Shown here one piece after another: positions 8,705 through 16,987 of a DNA stretch of 64,000 nucleotides. Origin of the DNA: Enterococcus_K sp051713825 (GTDB taxonomy: Bacteria; Bacillota; Bacilli; Lactobacillales; Enterococcaceae); the NCBI RefSeq assembly GCF_051713825.1, contig NZ_JBIOQR010000001.1, positions 2,294,001-2,358,000 of the forward strand, given 5' to 3'. Position 1 is the first letter of the stretch. The number at the start of each line of letters is the position of its first letter. Position numbers and translations under genes: made by a program. The notes beneath the pieces are model-generated. The model had not been told where the DNA came from. It did not search any database and saw only the letters and a list, made by a program, of their open reading frames with translations.

Positions 8705-10489
8705 TTATTTATATAATGGGCCAAAATGCTGACTCGCTACAAAATCGGCACTTTCGATATCTTTTGTTCCAAAACCGCTATACGCATGGGGGCGGAAAAT
8801 TCTCTCTTTCGAAACATTATGAAGCGCAACAGGAATTCGTAGCATACTTGCCAAAGTGATAAGCTCATCGCCCACATGTCCGTAAACAGATGCACAATGA
8901 TTTGAGCCCCAGTGATTCATGACTTCATAAACAGATTCAAATCCTGCTTCTCCTAAATTAGGCGCAAACCAAGTCGTTGGCCAAGTTTTATCTGTTCGCT
9001 CATCCAAGATTTTATGGATTTCCTCATCTAAAACACATGTATATCCCTCAGCAATTTGTAACGTCGGACCTACTCCGTCGACCATGTTCACTCGAATCAT
9101 CGTCATCGGCATCTCTGCATTTGTTGTAAAATGAGAAGAAAAACCACCGCCACGGAAATACTCATAATTCGCTCGACACCAATCAGTCGCTTCCAGACAA
9201 TTGTGAATATCTGAGTCTGTCATATTCCAAAACTCTTTCATCACTCTTTCCCCGACTTCGTTGACTGCGGCAGCGGTCCCATCTAAGGCAGAAGCACCTG
9301 AATTAATCAGATGTAGCATTCCTTGTTTGGCTTTGCCACTTAAACATTTTCCTGTGGTTCTTTCCACCGACTCAGCAGACCAATACGTTCGGACATCTGA
9401 AAAAATCGGTGCTTTATTAGTCAATAATGTTCCAAATAACATCGAAACAGCATTCAGTGTATCATTTTCTGTCGCAAAAGCAGTTACAGGTCTTGGCCCA
9501 TTCCAGTCAAAGGTAGAGGCCATAATCGCTTCTGTAAAGTCACCATTCGGTAACCAATCCGTCCATTGACGCTGTCCTTGAAAACCTGCAGCAATCGCAT
9601 TTCGACCTCTAGATTCTTCATACCACCCCAAATCAGCTAATTTTTTATTTCCAAATAATAAATCTCGAATAATAATAGCATGCTTCGCAATAAATGCCCA
9701 ATCCTCATCAGCTGCAACTATTTTAGACTTCGTGATAATTTCAGGAAAATTTTTCCCTTCATTAATGTCTAGTCCCTCTTTACAGTTAACCTTTATCCAA
9801 GAAAGTGCTTTTTCATATTCTTCGGGATCATAAATACCCAATGTCATTCGACGAAGAATTTCTGTCATGTCGACAAACTCTACGGTCATCCCAAGGTACT
9901 TATTAAAAAAACCGCTATCTACTTGAGAGCCCGCAATCCCCATACAAGAAGAACCAATATTAACATATGATTTTCCTTTCATTTGGCCTACCGCAATGGC
10001 TCCTTTAGCAAAACTCAGAATTTTCTTTTGAACATCATCTGGAATCTCATTATCATCTAAATCTTGCACGTCTTGACCATAAATTTTAAAAGCAGGATAT
10101 CCTTTTTGAGCATAACCAGCCATTGCAGCAGCTAAATAAACTGCGCCCGGACGTTCCGTACCATTAAATCCCCACACCGCTTTAATAGTCTTTGAGTCTA
10201 AGTCCATTGTTTCAGTTCCATAGCACCAACTTGGTGTCACAGATAGAGTAGCGACAACATTTTCACAAAGAAATTCTTCTGCTACAAGAGCAGCATCTCC
10301 TTTTCCACCAATCGTTCGACTTGCTAAAACGCACTGAACCGGTGTTCCATCCGCATAATACAACCTGGCTTCAATAAGCTCTTTGGCCGCTTTAGCCATC
10401 ACCATCGTTTTTTCTTCTAGAGATTCCCGCACGCCACCTTGACGCCCATCAATTGTCGGGCGGATCCCAATTTTTGGATAGTTATTCAT
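8705..10489 (-). CDS. fucI: L-fucose isomerase
   Basis: FucI converts L-fucose to L-fuculose in the cytosol with Mn2+. The product of 594 residues is normal length and aligns throughout, from MNNYPKIGIRPTIDGRQGGVRESLE to the C-terminal Rossmann-like domain. Family marks include WGFNGTERPGAVYLAAAMA near residue 165, GSSCMGIAGSQVD near 200 and the DWNGPRPVTAFATENDTLNA region near 330. GGAGG lies seven bases before the chosen ATG; a start five codons upstream overlaps it. It is last in a fucA-fucK-fucU-fucI order and is separated from fucU by 160 bp without a clear terminator. Confidence 0.95.
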   Translation of the reverse strand: MNNYPKIGIRPTIDGRQGGVRESLEEKTMVMAKAAKELIEARLYYADGTPVQCVLASRTIGGKGDAALVAEEFLCENVVATLSVTPSWCYGTETMDLDSKTIKAVWGFNGTERPGAVYLAAAMAGYAQKGYPAFKIYGQDVQDLDDNEIPDDVQKKILSFAKGAIAVGQMKGKSYVNIGSSCMGIAGSQVDSGFFNKYLGMTVEFVDMTEILRRMTLGIYDPEEYEKALSWIKVNCKEGLDINEGKNFPEIITKSKIVAADEDWAFIAKHAIIIRDLLFGNKKLADLGWYEESRGRNAIAAGFQGQRQWTDWLPNGDFTEAIMASTFDWNGPRPVTAFATENDTLNAVSMLFGTLLTNKAPIFSDVRTYWSAESVERTTGKCLSGKAKQGMLHLINSGASALDGTAAAVNEVGERVMKEFWNMTDSDIHNCLEATDWCRANYEYFRGGGFSSHFTTNAEMPMTMIRVNMVDGVGPTLQIAEGYTCVLDEEIHKILDERTDKTWPTTWFAPNLGEAGFESVYEVMNHWGSNHCASVYGHVGDELITLASMLRIPVALHNVSKERIFRPHAYSGFGTKDIESADFVASQHFGPLYK

Positions 10490-10649
10490 TTCTTTTTCCT
10501 CCATTTTTGCATCTTCTATAAATTTATACTCTATACAGAGAAGCCTCTACCTCTTCTCCAAGGCAATAATTTTTACTCTGAGTAGACTTTCAACCTACAT
10601 ACAATACCTCTTTTTACTGATTGATCTTCACTCAACGCTAACTCAGATG

Positions 10650-11078
10650 TCACTGTACAACACCTTTCCTCAAAAGAATATTCGCATAAATTTCCTCTTC
10701 ACCCGTTGCCACAATAGCATAAGCTTTTGACCCTCGCTCATAAAAGGCACTTCTCTCCATCTGCTCAATTATAAAATTCACTCCTGTTTTTTCCCTAATA
10801 ATTTCTGTATAGCTATCCCAAATAGCTGGTGTAAAGTTTTCATTCGGCGAAACAGCCATAAGAGCTACAGGAGCTGTCACATAACTATCTAAAGGCATCA
10901 ATTCTAAAATTGCTTCTAATAGCGCTACACCACCTACCCCATCTGCTCTAACTAAAATGTTCGCATTAGAAGCTGCAGGGTAATTGCCATCAGCAATGAC
11001 TAATTCATCGCCATGCCCCATCTCCATCAAAGTTTTGACTAATTCAGGCGATAATTTTTTAGGAATGTGTTTTAACAA
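10650..11078 (-). CDS. fucU: L-fucose mutarotase (RbsD/FucU family)
   Basis: FucU interconverts the alpha and beta anomers of L-fucose and so feeds the isomerase. The product from this TTG has 142 residues. The N-terminus MLKHIPKKLSPELVKTLMEMGHGDELVIADGNYPA closely follows the known FucU start and contains the family His in MGHGDE. A TTG nine bases upstream touches the Shine-Dalgarno AAGGAG, whereas the chosen TTG is 9 nt downstream. It overlaps the end of fucK by 20 bp, so the two are coupled. Confidence 0.92.
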   Translation of the reverse strand: MLKHIPKKLSPELVKTLMEMGHGDELVIADGNYPAASNANILVRADGVGGVALLEAILELMPLDSYVTAPVALMAVSPNENFTPAIWDSYTEIIREKTGVNFIIEQMERSAFYERGSKAYAIVATGEEEIYANILLRKGVVQ

Positions 11079-12546
11079 GACAATCAACTCCTTCTGTCTT
11101 TATAATATTTTGATAAGTAGAAAACTCTCGGTCCCAATTTTTATAATTTTTTTCAGGAAAATAATATTTTGTTTGGGTGTTTTCTTTCACACACTGACGC
11201 ACTTCTTCAATAGAAGAAAACTCATTTTCAGAAAAAAGCTGTACTGCGATATTCCCCATTGCTGTCGCTTCAACTGGGCCAGCTTCCACACGAATATTAC
11301 AAGCATCAGAGACAAACTGACAGAGAATTGCTGCCTGGGACCCCCCACCAACAATATTAATAATGTCGAAGTCGCCCTCAATCGCCTCTGAAATTTCCAT
11401 GAACGTCAATTTATATTTCATTGCTAAGCTTTCATAAACACAGCGAACAAATTCGCCTTCTGTTTTAGGAGGTGTTTGATGGGTATACTCCGCATACTGA
11501 ATGATTCGTTCTTTCATTGAACCAGGAGCGGAAAATAATGCATGATCTGTATCAATCCAACAAGTAAATGCTCTTGCATCCTCAGCTAACTGTGTCAGCT
11601 CTTCAAAGGTGTAATTTTTCCCTTCACAGGAAAGATTTCGCCGCAATTCTTGCAAAATCCATAGTCCAGTTAAATTCTTCAGAAATCTAGTCCTTCGACC
11701 AAAACCTAACTCATTTGTCAAATTATAGTCAAATGCCTTTTCAGTTATCACAGGTGTCGTCAATTCTGTCCCCACTAACGACCAAGTCCCACAAGAAATA
11801 AACAAAAATTTCTGATTACTAGGAACACTCACTACCGCACTAGCTGTATCGTGCTCACAAGTGTGAATGACCTTGATGTTTCCTATTTTTAGCTCAGGCT
11901 TGGTGTAGCCTACCACATGACCAGCATCAGCCAAAGTTGGTAAAATTCTAATGGGAATTTTCAACTCCTCTAAAATTTCGGTTGCCCATTCATTTGTTTC
12001 TGGATTTAGCATTTGTGAAGTAGACGCAATACTTCTTTCCGCAAAAAGCTCACCCGTTAATAGATAATTAATCAAATCTGGCATGAATAAGATTTTCTTA
12101 ACCTGATTAAAAATTTCAGGATCTTCTTGCTTTAACTTATAAAGTTGAAAGAGGGTATTTATCTCCATCAACTGATTTCCTGTCTGCTTATAAAGGTGTT
12201 TCAAATCAGTAATTTCTTCAATCTCTTGGAGCACACCTTGAGTATATGAATCCCGATAGCTTCTTGGAAGAGTTAACAAGTCCCCACCCTTATCAATCAG
12301 ACCAAAATCAACTCCCCAAGTATCCACGCCAATACTATCAATGACATGATCTTTTAGCGCCTTTTTTATACCAATAAGGACTTCCTGAAATAAATAATGA
12401 ATGTCCCAAAATAATCTTCCTTCTTTTACTAGAGGGTAATTGGAAAAACGATGCACTTCTTCAAGCGCCAAATGCCCATTTTTATAAATGCCCAAAACAG
12501 CTCGACCGGAAGAAGCACCAAAATCAAAAGCTAAAACCTTCTTCAT
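11059..12546 (-). CDS. fucK: FGGY sugar kinase, probable L-fuculokinase
   Basis: The 495-residue protein has both FGGY actin-like domains. It starts with the phosphate loop FDFGASSGRAVLG, has GVDTWGVDFGLID near residue 80, ISCGTWSLVG near 255 and the adenosine motif NIVGGGSQAAILCQ near 395. By sequence it is of the rhamnulokinase type. Kinases of this type phosphorylate L-fuculose in several gram-positive fucose operons, and the flanking fucI, fucU and fucA favour that substrate here. AGGAAGAGAGGG precedes the ATG. Rhamnulose activity cannot be excluded. Confidence 0.88.
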   Translation of the reverse strand: MKKVLAFDFGASSGRAVLGIYKNGHLALEEVHRFSNYPLVKEGRLFWDIHYLFQEVLIGIKKALKDHVIDSIGVDTWGVDFGLIDKGGDLLTLPRSYRDSYTQGVLQEIEEITDLKHLYKQTGNQLMEINTLFQLYKLKQEDPEIFNQVKKILFMPDLINYLLTGELFAERSIASTSQMLNPETNEWATEILEELKIPIRILPTLADAGHVVGYTKPELKIGNIKVIHTCEHDTASAVVSVPSNQKFLFISCGTWSLVGTELTTPVITEKAFDYNLTNELGFGRRTRFLKNLTGLWILQELRRNLSCEGKNYTFEELTQLAEDARAFTCWIDTDHALFSAPGSMKERIIQYAEYTHQTPPKTEGEFVRCVYESLAMKYKLTFMEISEAIEGDFDIINIVGGGSQAAILCQFVSDACNIRVEAGPVEATAMGNIAVQLFSENEFSSIEEVRQCVKENTQTKYYFPEKNYKNWDREFSTYQNIIKTEGVDCLVKTHS

Positions 12547-12565
12547 CTACATCCCTCTCTTCCTA

Positions 12566-13258
12566 TTAGCTGTACTTCTTATACCCCGGGTGTTTTCCTG
12601 TTACTTTATAGTTTGCTCTCATGGCAAACAATCGCTCCAAGGTTTCTTTAGGAATTTCTTGCTCCTTTTCTCCACCCAATAACATTCTCGCGTGATACGT
12701 AGTATTTGCTACTAATTCCAAGGTTTCCATTCGGTAAAAAGCAGTAATCACATCACACCCCACAGCTAGTGCGCCATGATTTTCTAAAAGAAGTACATCA
12801 TGATTTGGTAAGAATGGTGCAATAGATTCTGGTACTTCATCTGTTGAAGGCGTTCCAAATGGTGCAATCGGGACAGAACCAATAATAATCGCATTCTCAA
12901 TTAGTGAATAACTATCCAACGGTATATGAGCTAGTGCAAAGCTTGTGGCTACTGGTGGGTGCGCATGAACTACCGCTCCAACATCTTCTCTGTCATTGTA
13001 GCAACGCAAATGCATTTTAATTTCACTCGATGGCTTGTAGTCACCATTTACTTGAAGTACTTCAGCTTTGGCATTAATTTTAATTAGTTTATCGGGGGTT
13101 ATGAAACTTTTACTGATGCCAGTGGGTGTGCATAAAAAATGATCCTCATCAATCTTTACCGAAACATTCCCATCGTTACCTGCAACCCAACCTTTTTGCC
13201 ACATCTTATGACACACATCACAAATTTGCTCTTTTAATAATTGTTCATCTACACTCAT
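12566..13258 (-). CDS. fucA: Class II aldolase, L-fuculose-1-phosphate aldolase
   Basis: The enzyme splits L-fuculose-1-phosphate into dihydroxyacetone phosphate and L-lactaldehyde using Zn2+. In this 230-residue protein the expected ligands and base are visible: Glu79 in PSSEIKMHL, His98 and His100 in VVHAHPPV, and His161 in LLENHGALAVG. The phosphate-binding loop GNDGNVSVK is at 27-35. It is the first gene of the leftward fucose operon and faces the DeoR-type regulator across a 156-bp region. The ATG has a GGAGG-type site. No lactaldehyde-processing enzyme is nearby. Confidence 0.92.
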   Translation of the reverse strand: MSVDEQLLKEQICDVCHKMWQKGWVAGNDGNVSVKIDEDHFLCTPTGISKSFITPDKLIKINAKAEVLQVNGDYKPSSEIKMHLRCYNDREDVGAVVHAHPPVATSFALAHIPLDSYSLIENAIIIGSVPIAPFGTPSTDEVPESIAPFLPNHDVLLLENHGALAVGCDVITAFYRMETLELVANTTYHARMLLGGEKEQEIPKETLERLFAMRANYKVTGKHPGYKKYS

Positions 13259-13290
13259 CTCTGACCTCCATCAATATTTATTACAACAAA

Positions 13291-13363
13291 ATTATAAATC
13301 GCTTTCAAGAGAAAATATATACTTGAACAATAGATTGATAATTGTTCAAAAGAGTGTTAAATT
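13291..13363. promoter_or_regulatory. Divergent fuc promoter region with inverted-repeat operator
   Basis: A perfect 9-bp inverted repeat TTGAACAAT / ATTGTTCAA with a 9-bp spacer lies at 13323-13349. A rightward sigma-A promoter, TTGATA (13335) and TAAATT (13358) with 17-bp spacing, overlaps it and would serve the DeoR gene. A leftward -10 TATAAT lies at 13291-13296, overlapped by a cre-like box TTGAAAGCGATT. Binding of the inverted repeat by the DeoR protein is inference. Confidence 0.65.
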
Positions 13364-13380
13364 ATGTTCAAGCTGATATC

Positions 13381-13395
13381 ACGCAAACGATTTCA
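13381..13395 (+). promoter_or_regulatory. cre-like site in the fucR leader
   Basis: ACGCAAACGATTTCA matches the CcpA consensus WTGNAANCGNWNNCA at 14 of 15 positions. It lies just after the predicted transcription start of the DeoR gene, where CcpA would block elongation. Confidence 0.5.
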
Positions 13396-13414
13396 ACCGG
13401 TGTGGAGGAGAAAT

Positions 13415-14185
13415 ATGGAAAACACTAGAGAAAAAGAGATAATGAGCTATCTTTCAAAGCATAAACGAGCAACACACCAACAATTATGTCAAGAACTACA
13501 TTGTAGTCTAAGTACTTTACGCAGAGACTTAATTCAACTTGAGAAAAAAAGAACTATTCAACGCTTTCGAGGAGGCGCGATTTTATCTGAGACTTCCAAC
13601 AATGAATACAGTGACTCTTATCGTACTACTATAAACATTCAACAAAAAAAAGTGATTGGCGAATTAGTTCGAGACTATATTCGTCCTAACATGTGCCTTT
13701 TTTTAGATTCTAGCAGTACGGTTTATCAACTTATCCCTTACATTTTAGAAATTCCGAACTTAATTATTATTACAAACGGCTTAAAAACTGCCTTAAAAAT
13801 TAGCGAAACAGATAACGGGACAATCAAGGCCTATATGACCGGTGGAGCAGTAAAATTGAATACCAGCTCTGTCATCTCAAATAACCTTGACCTTATAAAC
13901 AGCTCATTTCGTTTCGATATTGCCTTTTTTTCCTGTCGTGGACTTGACTATGAAGGAGTTTATGAAGCAAGCTTTTCTCAAGCTCAAATGAAAAAAAGTA
14001 TGATGGACAACGCAAAATTAAAAATTCTTTTAGCCGACTCTTCAAAATTCAACTCCACTCACTTCTTCAAAATAGGCACATTCACTGATTATGATGTGAT
14101 TGTCACCAACGACAAACCAAATAGTCAATACAATCAAATTTGTGAAGAAAACAACATTGACCTTGTCTATCCAGAGTCATTTTAA
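13415..14185 (+). CDS. DeoR-family repressor, probable fucose operon regulator
   Basis: The product is 256 residues from the chosen ATG, which follows GGAGGAG at four bases. An upstream in-frame ATG at 13364 lies before the predicted transcription start and has no ribosome site. An N-terminal helix-turn-helix (RATHQQLCQELHCSLSTLRRDLIQLEKK, the classical DeoR pattern) is followed by a DeoRC sugar-phosphate sensor with LFLDSSSTVYQL, the ITNGLKTALK region and FSCRGLDYEGVYEAS. It is divergent from fucA. Family members usually sense phosphorylated sugars, so fuculose-1-phosphate is a reasonable effector, by inference only. Confidence 0.87.
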   Translation: MENTREKEIMSYLSKHKRATHQQLCQELHCSLSTLRRDLIQLEKKRTIQRFRGGAILSETSNNEYSDSYRTTINIQQKKVIGELVRDYIRPNMCLFLDSSSTVYQLIPYILEIPNLIIITNGLKTALKISETDNGTIKAYMTGGAVKLNTSSVISNNLDLINSSFRFDIAFFSCRGLDYEGVYEASFSQAQMKKSMMDNAKLKILLADSSKFNSTHFFKIGTFTDYDVIVTNDKPNSQYNQICEENNIDLVYPESF

Positions 14186-14203
14186 ATTTCAACTGATTAG
14201 CTA

Positions 14204-14252
14204 AAAAAGTTTCGATTATCTGGTTCTTCCCCCTCGATAATCGAAACTTTTT
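14204..14252. terminator. Bidirectional terminator between the DeoR gene and budA
   Basis: A perfect 17-bp stem (AAAAAGTTTCGATTATC with its complement) encloses a 15-nt loop. A-rich and T-rich ends allow it to work in both directions between convergent genes. Confidence 0.88.
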
Positions 14253-14258
14253 CATTCT

Positions 14259-14978
14259 TTATTTCGAACCCTCTGCACGCTCAATTTCTTGTGCTAAATC
14301 GGCATAATCAATCGCTGTTTTTAAGAATGTTTCATCTGTCGTTGGAAAATGTTGGCATAGACTATCCATCCTAGATATCTCTATCTTTCCTTTTTCTAAT
14401 TCAAAATCTAAAATGTGCCCACCAAATGTTTGCTCCTCATTCAAAAAATGTAAGTGAAACCCAGCAGCAGCCACTCCTTGAAACAGCTCCGGTGCATAAA
14501 AACCAACAATCGTGCCAGTGACCTTTTTTTTCGTGAATTCAGGTTGATTAGCAGAAACTTCAACCAGTCGTTTATACGGTTTTTCTTGTTTAGGCATAAT
14601 GCGGATATGCATGAACGAAAACTGCCCCGTAATTTTGATTGCACTAAACATATTTTGACTCTTCATTTGATGAAGCAGGTTTTGTTTCACCTTATAGCTA
14701 GAAAGTCTTTCATTAACAGAGAAAATTTCCTCGGCTTCAAACTGCGTAACCGCGGCATAAGGTACCCGTTCTTGTCCAGTCAGCGCAACGAGCGTTCCAT
14801 CTGATTTCCCTTGAAACCCCTTGTCTCCCAAAATAATTAGCTCCCCATCTAAACCATGTAAAGTGCCAATACCCAAATTTCCGAGCGTTAATAGATTCGC
14901 TAAATCCTCAGTGCCATCCATTAACCCAGCCATTAATGCGCCCAACGTACCATGCTGATGCAGTACTGTCTTACTCAT
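14259..14978 (-). CDS. budA: Alpha-acetolactate decarboxylase
   Basis: BudA/AldB decarboxylates alpha-acetolactate to acetoin. The 239-residue protein is full length. The zinc ligands are visible as His175 and His177 in GFHLHFLN and His188 in FGGHILDF. The N-terminal segment LLTLGNLGIGTLHGLDGELIIL and the VPYAAVT strand are typical. It lies 17 bp downstream of the acetolactate synthase gene in one operon. Together they send surplus pyruvate to neutral acetoin, limiting acidification, and this fits the citrate genes at the left end, which generate pyruvate. Confidence 0.95.
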   Translation of the reverse strand: MSKTVLHQHGTLGALMAGLMDGTEDLANLLTLGNLGIGTLHGLDGELIILGDKGFQGKSDGTLVALTGQERVPYAAVTQFEAEEIFSVNERLSSYKVKQNLLHQMKSQNMFSAIKITGQFSFMHIRIMPKQEKPYKRLVEVSANQPEFTKKKVTGTIVGFYAPELFQGVAAAGFHLHFLNEEQTFGGHILDFELEKGKIEISRMDSLCQHFPTTDETFLKTAIDYADLAQEIERAEGSK

Positions 14979-14995
14979 ACTATTCCTCTTCCTTC

Positions 14996-16660
14996 TTAAT
15001 AGAATTGATCTGGTAAAATCGTTTCTCCCAGTTTTTCGTTGTCTCGATAATCAATCGGAATATCAATAATCACCGGCCCTTGTGTGTCCATACCTTCTTT
15101 AATCGCGTTTGATAGTTCTTCTACCGAGGATACCCGAAGACCTTTAGCGCCAAACGCCTCGGCATATTTGACAAAATCAACAGGACCAAAATCGACACCT
15201 GATGAGCGATTATACTTCATCTTTTCTTGGAACTCGACCATATTATAATGCCCGTCATTCCAAATTAAATGAATGATGTTTAGTTTCTTTCTCACTGCTG
15301 TTTCTAAGTCCTGTGCAGAAAACAAAAATCCGCCGTCCCCAGATACAGAAATAATTTGAGTATTAGGTCGAACTAGGGCTGCTGCAATCGCCCAAGGTAA
15401 CGCAACTCCTAGTGTTTGCATGCCGTTACTAAACAACAAATGACGAGGTTCATAACTTCTAAAATGGCGAGCCATCCAAATATAGTGACTCCCCACATCA
15501 ACCGTCACAGTCATCTCATCTGTGACCTTGCCTTGTAATGTACGAATCACTTCTAACGGATGAAGCTCCCCTGTTTCTTCTTGAGGTTCAAACATATCTC
15601 GCGCGGTCAATCTTTCTTGCAGCGTCTTTAAATAAGCTAAAGAATCTTCTGCCAACTGATACCTACCAATTTCCTGTGTTAATGACTGTAACGTCGCCGC
15701 AATATTTCCGATAAGCTCTGATTCGGGTTGAAGATATTGGTCAATCTCAGCGGGGATTTCATCAATCACCACAATTCGAGCATCCTTTTCTGCATTCCAG
15801 TTCCGTGCTTCATATTCGATAGGATCATACCCCACCGCAATCACTAAATCACTGCGCTTTAACAACATATCCCCTGGTTGGTTTCTGAATAAACCAACGC
15901 GTCCAAAAAAGTGGTCTTCTAATCTTCTAGAGATCACGCCCGCCGCTTGGAAGGTTTCCACTACAGGTAGCTGTATTTGGCTAATCAATTCTCTAATCGC
16001 TGCTGATTCATTAACGCTTGAACCACGCATACCGACTAGTAACACAGGTAATTTAGCCTCTTTAATTTTTTGTGCGAGCTCTTGAATCGTTTCCGGTGAA
16101 GCTGAACCAAGCTTTGGTTCTCTCAATGGTTTGATAGCTTCACTGCTGATTGGTGCATCGACAACATCTTGAGGAATACTAATGAAGCTCGCGCCTTTTT
16201 TTGAGGCTTTAGCTGTTCGATAGGCATTCGCAATAATCTCAGAAAGGTTCTCTGGATCTTGAACTTCCACACTATATTTGGTAATCGGTGCAAATAAGGC
16301 CGCATTGTTCATACTTTGGTGTGTTTGTTTGGATAAGTCACCACGCTTCACTTGACCGCCAATTGCTAAAACAGGGTCACCTTCTGCGGTAGCTGTGACT
16401 AATCCGGTCGCTAAATTACTCGCACCAGGTCCACTCGTCGCAATGACTACTCCTGGTTCTCCCGTAATTCGACCAACCGCTTGTGCCATAAAAGCCGCAT
16501 TTTGTTCATGTCGTGTTACGATTAATTCTGGTCCCGCGTCTTCTAAAGCATTAAATACGCCATCAATCTTAGCTCCAGGAATCCCAAAGATATAAGGAAC
16601 TTGATGATTGATTAAACTTTCAACCACTAAATCTGAACCCTGTTTCAGTTTTTTATTCAT
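14996..16660 (-). CDS. alsS: Catabolic acetolactate synthase
   Basis: The enzyme condenses two pyruvates to alpha-acetolactate using thiamine diphosphate and Mg2+. From the chosen ATG the product has 554 residues, the usual AlsS length. Visible are the catalytic Glu in VTRHEQNAAFMA near residue 50, ATSGPGASNLATG, and the cofactor motif GDGGFLFSAQDLETAVRKK ending in WNDGHYNMVEFQ. The open frame extends 22 codons upstream without a ribosome site. The start chosen has AAAGAAG upstream and matches the family N-terminus MNKKLKQGSDLVVESL. No regulatory subunit is present, as expected for the catabolic form. Confidence 0.94.
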   Translation of the reverse strand: MNKKLKQGSDLVVESLINHQVPYIFGIPGAKIDGVFNALEDAGPELIVTRHEQNAAFMAQAVGRITGEPGVVIATSGPGASNLATGLVTATAEGDPVLAIGGQVKRGDLSKQTHQSMNNAALFAPITKYSVEVQDPENLSEIIANAYRTAKASKKGASFISIPQDVVDAPISSEAIKPLREPKLGSASPETIQELAQKIKEAKLPVLLVGMRGSSVNESAAIRELISQIQLPVVETFQAAGVISRRLEDHFFGRVGLFRNQPGDMLLKRSDLVIAVGYDPIEYEARNWNAEKDARIVVIDEIPAEIDQYLQPESELIGNIAATLQSLTQEIGRYQLAEDSLAYLKTLQERLTARDMFEPQEETGELHPLEVIRTLQGKVTDEMTVTVDVGSHYIWMARHFRSYEPRHLLFSNGMQTLGVALPWAIAAALVRPNTQIISVSGDGGFLFSAQDLETAVRKKLNIIHLIWNDGHYNMVEFQEKMKYNRSSGVDFGPVDFVKYAEAFGAKGLRVSSVEELSNAIKEGMDTQGPVIIDIPIDYRDNEKLGETILPDQFY

Positions 16661-16882
16661 CTGTATTACTTCTTTCTTTACAGCTAATTCATAGCCTTCT
16701 TTTATTAAAAGTACAAATATATCCATTTTTGTTGATACAGTTTATATTTTTGTTTCAAAATGAGTATAGCATAGTTCACAGAAATTGTTTACTAAAAACC
16801 ATTTCAAAATTGATGAATAGATTTCTGCTTATATATAAACAAATTTATGAAAATACAACTTTTTTTCAAACGTCTAGCACTC

Positions 16883-16920
16883 TAAAAAAAGAAAACCGAC
16901 AAACATAATTGTCGATTTTC
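16883..16920 (-). terminator. Terminator after the rep gene
   Basis: Read leftward, GAAAATCGACAA pairs with TTGTCGGTTTTC and is followed by TTTTTTT. It lies about 70 bp beyond the rep stop. Confidence 0.82.
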
Positions 16921-16987
16921 TAAGCTCATTTATTAATACAGTTTTTTTATCACACTGAAACAGATAATTCAATCTGTCTAAACCTAC

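Noticed and set aside
13297..13313. Cre site over the leftward fuc -10
   Set aside because: Only about 13 of 15 positions match and the final CA is missing; mentioned within the promoter entry but not listed as its own site.
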